Positions 61,658-64,000 of a stretch of 64,000 nt of DNA are shown here, in pieces. The translations under genes were made by a program, and so were the position numbers. Source of the DNA: Flavobacteriaceae bacterium (GTDB lineage Bacteria > Bacteroidota > Bacteroidia > Flavobacteriales > Flavobacteriaceae); the NCBI GenBank assembly GCA_947483075.1, contig CANKLE010000001.1, positions 248,001-312,000 on the forward strand. Reading direction: 5' to 3'. The stretch's first letter is position 1. Every line of letters begins with the position of its first letter. Under the pieces are notes generated by a model. That model saw nothing but the letters and a program-made list of their open reading frames with translations, had not been told where the DNA came from and did no database searches.

Positions 61658-61718
61658 GTTGAGACCAAAAACAACGTTAAAAAACGGAGCGAATCCTCAA
61701 GACACTTTTAAAGTAGGG
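61658..61718 (+). ncRNA. GTGG-AG leader element, copy L6 with compensatory change
   Basis: GTTG (61658-61661), loop AGACCAAAAA, CAAC (61672-61675). Compared with GTGG/CCAC in L1-L4, a G-C pair became a T-A pair, which keeps the stem. ACGGAGCG and AAAGTAGGGG follow; the start codon is 21 nt on. Confidence 0.58.
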
Positions 61719-61739
61719 GAAAATTAAAAATTTAAAGTT

Positions 61740-62012
61740 ATGGAAAATAATAATTTAGAAGTACTAGCAAATAGAACATTTCAACATATAAACTTTGTTG
61801 GAAGTAAAACAACCTGGAAATTTAATGATGATGGAAGTAAAGTGAATGTTAAAGCTGGTTGGTTAGGAATAAATACTGTCAACTCTACTATAATTGTTGA
61901 AAGTTTGGGTGACGGTAAATTCCGAGGAAAAGGTTTTATTTCACAGAAATTTTCTGTTGAAGGTAATCGAATTAAAAGCGGTCCTGTTTACTTAACGGAA
62001 ATAGTTGAATAA
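61740..62012 (+). CDS. Small cytosolic hypothetical protein
   Basis: A 90-residue protein (MENNNLEVLANRTFQHINF) without a signal peptide, all-beta in character (TTWKFNDDGSKVNVKAGWLG). No family recognised. Confidence 0.6.
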   Translation: MENNNLEVLANRTFQHINFVGSKTTWKFNDDGSKVNVKAGWLGINTVNSTIIVESLGDGKFRGKGFISQKFSVEGNRIKSGPVYLTEIVE

Positions 62013-62116
62013 TAAGCATTAGCATTTTAAAAAAATGTTTTTCATATCCACATTAAAATTATCGAAACCAAAAATAATCGGGTATCAGGAGGTCTAAAAT
62101 TTAAAAAAATAATTAA

Positions 62117-62767
62117 ATGATAAAAATATTCAAAATTTTGGGTCTACTTATTTCCTCAACAATATTGACAAGTTGTGGCGGGGGCTCAAAAAAAAATCCT
62201 GAAAATCAATCCAATAGTAATAATTCTGTGGATATATGCAAATGCTTGACAGAGCCGGGAGATTCACAATGGGCAATTGAAAACAAGGATGCTTGTGATG
62301 ATGCAATCAGCAAAGAAATTGGTGTAGAAAATTGGGAAAAAGTTAATTTTTCAAAGGAGCCTGAATTGAATCGGAAATGGGACCAACTGGTAAAAAAATG
62401 TACAGGTAGCAACGAGGTGAAAACAGGAATAGAAGAAATAGACAGTAAAAGTGAGCTTGTAAAAGAGATAGGAACCTCCTACGGATATATATGGGAATCT
62501 ATAAATATTGAATCACAACTATACACTACACTTGCATTTGACGGGTTGGTTTTTAGAATCACGGTCTATTCAATGAATGGCAAAACAAATTCTGAAGATT
62601 TTACTACTATGATGGATCTTTCTGGCAAATGGAATGCAATAGATAATCAAAATGCTGAAGGTGTATATGAACAAAATAATGTTGTTGTGAATTGGATTTT
62701 TGATGAGAATTATTCTAGTTTAACAAATAATAAGGGGGTTGTTTTTAACAGAGTGAAGGTAAAATAA
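62117..62767 (+). CDS. Lipoprotein
   Basis: A 216-residue lipoprotein: signal with lipobox LTSC, GGGSKKNPENQSNSNN linker, a Cys-bearing helical domain (DICKCLTEPGDSQWAIENKD, DQLVKKCTGS), and a C-terminal beta domain with SGKWNAIDNQNAEG. Function unknown. Only a very weak trace of the leader element precedes it. The following 370-nt gap to 63134 holds only promoter copy 6. Confidence 0.72.
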   Translation: MIKIFKILGLLISSTILTSCGGGSKKNPENQSNSNNSVDICKCLTEPGDSQWAIENKDACDDAISKEIGVENWEKVNFSKEPELNRKWDQLVKKCTGSNEVKTGIEEIDSKSELVKEIGTSYGYIWESINIESQLYTTLAFDGLVFRITVYSMNGKTNSEDFTTMMDLSGKWNAIDNQNAEGVYEQNNVVVNWIFDENYSSLTNNKGVVFNRVKVK

Positions 62768-63030
62768 GCGGGTTTTAATAATTTGGAATAAATCAAACGA
62801 ATTAAATTGAATGACTTTAACCTACTTACCTAAATTAATGGTATTTCAAGTTAACCATTAATATATCACACCAAAAATCTTTAAAATATTGAATTTTAGC
62901 TATTCAAAGCTATTTTTCAGCAAGCTTGTAGAAATCCCATTCGTTTATAAAAAACGCCTAAAATTTGCCAATAAATTGGTTTGACAGGTTGAGTCTGAGG
63001 CTTACTATAATGCATTAAAATAACACGTAA

Positions 63031-63066
63031 ACTGAATTCTGGTTGCAGTGTAATAGTATAATTTTG
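63031..63066 (+). promoter_or_regulatory. ACTGCA-family promoter module, copy 6
   Basis: ACTGAA (63031-63036), TTCTGGT, TGCAGT (63044-63049), 9 nt, TAATTTTG (63059-63066). It points at the adhesin starting at 63135. Confidence 0.72.
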
Positions 63067-63134
63067 ACTTCTTTGTAGCTAACTTGATTAGTTACAATAC
63101 CTTTAAAAAATTTTCCCACTATACAAAACTCAAT

Positions 63135-64000
63135 ATGAGAAATTTTAATAAACTATTTTTTGCTTTATCACTTCTATTTTTAGTAATTGCTAGCAGTTAT
63201 AGTCAAAATGCAAGTATATCCATTAATGGAAATCAAAGTCAAACTGTATGCTTGAATGAAAATACTTTAATTAGATTTAGAGTTAATAATGGTAATAATG
63301 ATCCTTACACTTTTACCTACACAATAAATGGAGTTTTACCGGCACAATCAATTACAACTGCAACTGGAAGTAATTCTGTGTTTTTGCCAGTGAATAACAG
63401 TATTTCGGGCTCATTTACTTTTTTATTAATTGGAGTTTTAGATAACAACAATAACAGTGTAAATATTGGTAGTAATGATCAAGTTATAATAACTGTTAAT
63501 TCAACTCCAGCACCCACCATTACTGGAGATTTGTCAATCTGTGATGGCGCTACATCTCAATTGACTGTAACAGGGGGTAATATAAATCATACATGGTCAT
63601 CTTCAAGTCAGCAAGTTGCGACTGTTACAAATGGCGGTCTAGTTTCGGCTAATAATCCAGGAACAACAACTATTACTTATAGCAATAACAATAATGGATG
63701 TGACAATTCAGTATTATTTACTGTTAATCCTTTACCTACCATATCTGTTCAAGGAGGTGGAAATGGAAATTCTGTTTGCGCTGGTTCAACGATTAATTTA
63801 AATGGCAGTGGCACTCCAGCAACTACTAATCCGTGGGTTTCTTCAAATACGAGTATAGCGGCTGTTGATAGTTCTGGATTAGTAACAGGAAATGCTCCCG
63901 GAAATGTAATAATTACTTATACGGATTCTAACGGTTGTACAATAACGAAAAATATACAAGTAAATGGTTCATCAGCTGATTTTAGTTATACTACGGGTAA
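63135..64000 (+). CDS. Large Ig-like surface adhesin, 3' end outside window
   Basis: The first 288 codons of an open frame. Signal peptide (MRNFNKLFFALSLLFLVIAS, ending SYSQ), an N-terminal beta domain, then BIG2-like bacterial immunoglobulin repeats: STPAPTITGDLSICDGAT...WSSSSQQVATVTNGGLVSA and LPTISVQGGGNGNSVCAGST...VSSNTSIAAVDSSGLVTG. The protein is probably long and T9SS-exported like other flavobacterial proteins of this build; the sorting domain would lie beyond the edge. Confidence 0.82.
   Translation, partial: MRNFNKLFFALSLLFLVIASSYSQNASISINGNQSQTVCLNENTLIRFRVNNGNNDPYTFTYTINGVLPAQSITTATGSNSVFLPVNNSISGSFTFLLIGVLDNNNNSVNIGSNDQVIITVNSTPAPTITGDLSICDGATSQLTVTGGNINHTWSSSSQQVATVTNGGLVSANNPGTTTITYSNNNNGCDNSVLFTVNPLPTISVQGGGNGNSVCAGSTINLNGSGTPATTNPWVSSNTSIAAVDSSGLVTGNAPGNVIITYTDSNGCTITKNIQVNGSSADFSYTTG

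Noticed and set aside
54157-61718. Integron attC sites for the recurring leader elements
   Set aside because: The copies lack recognisable paired R core sites (GTTRRRY and its inverse) at their outer ends, no integrase is visible, and several genes have their own promoters, unlike cassettes.

Overview
The window looks like a chromosome segment of a Flavobacterium-type member of the Bacteroidota. Evidence: promoters of the TAnnTTTG type with little Shine-Dalgarno signal, a fused ccoN-ccoO cytochrome oxidase gene, DUF5606 and DUF349 proteins, an OstA-like protein, a surface protein with a type B type IX secretion (T9SS) sorting domain, and many small lipoproteins.

From 1 to about 19 kb: a 5'-truncated-by-window hutG-like gene and hutI (histidine breakdown) around a coiled-coil membrane protein; then corA, heme A synthase, CCA-adding enzyme, a GxxExxY protein and tsaC. 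A lipopolysaccharide/cell-surface block follows (NeuD-like acetyltransferase, two GT2 enzymes, a methyltransferase, a WaaP/Kdo-kinase-like protein, a GT9-GT2 fusion, an LtaS-like sulfatase-fold enzyme). dapD, ruvX, def, DUF5606 and mazG close this part. From 19.2 to 30.7 kb lies a cbb3 oxidase locus: a Crp/Fnr regulator divergent from the copper ATPase fixI/ccoI, then ccoS-ccoNO-ccoQ-ccoP-ccoG-ccoH, a TauE/SafE protein, a YdcH-like protein and, convergent, hemN. Three similar palindromes in front of fixI, ccoS and hemN suggest one oxygen- or redox-controlled regulon.

From 31 to 52.8 kb: a DUF6175-like secreted protein, DUF349 protein, aroE, a TPR protein, a class III aminotransferase, an OstA/LptA-like protein, nhaA, purA, a Fur-family regulator, relA/spoT, a TrmH-family methyltransferase, the T9SS-sorted protein, and a surface polysaccharide trio (FemAB-like, DegT-type aminotransferase, Wzx-like flippase). 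Intergenic gaps here carry short tandem heptanucleotide arrays of many different sequences, often bordered by CTTAGTATACT-like words.

A tRNA-Ser(UGA) at 52.9 kb marks an abrupt change. The rest is A/T-rich and accessory: an ORF joining a restriction-enzyme N-terminal domain to a small HTH domain, then about a dozen small lipoproteins, membrane proteins and unknowns, and the start of a large Ig-like adhesin running off the window. Genes there share two repeated control elements I do not recognise. The first is a rigid promoter module, 6-bp inverted arms (ACTGCA/TGCAGT) separated by 7 nt and followed after exactly 9 nt by TAnnTTTG (six copies, plus a seventh with the same geometry and different arms). 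The second is a leader RNA beginning with a GUGG-AG...-CCAC stem-loop (six diverged copies, one with a compensatory GUUG/CAAC change), placed just before start codons. This regulon-like island is the best candidate for an undescribed system. All calls come from reading sequence by eye; no database search was run.
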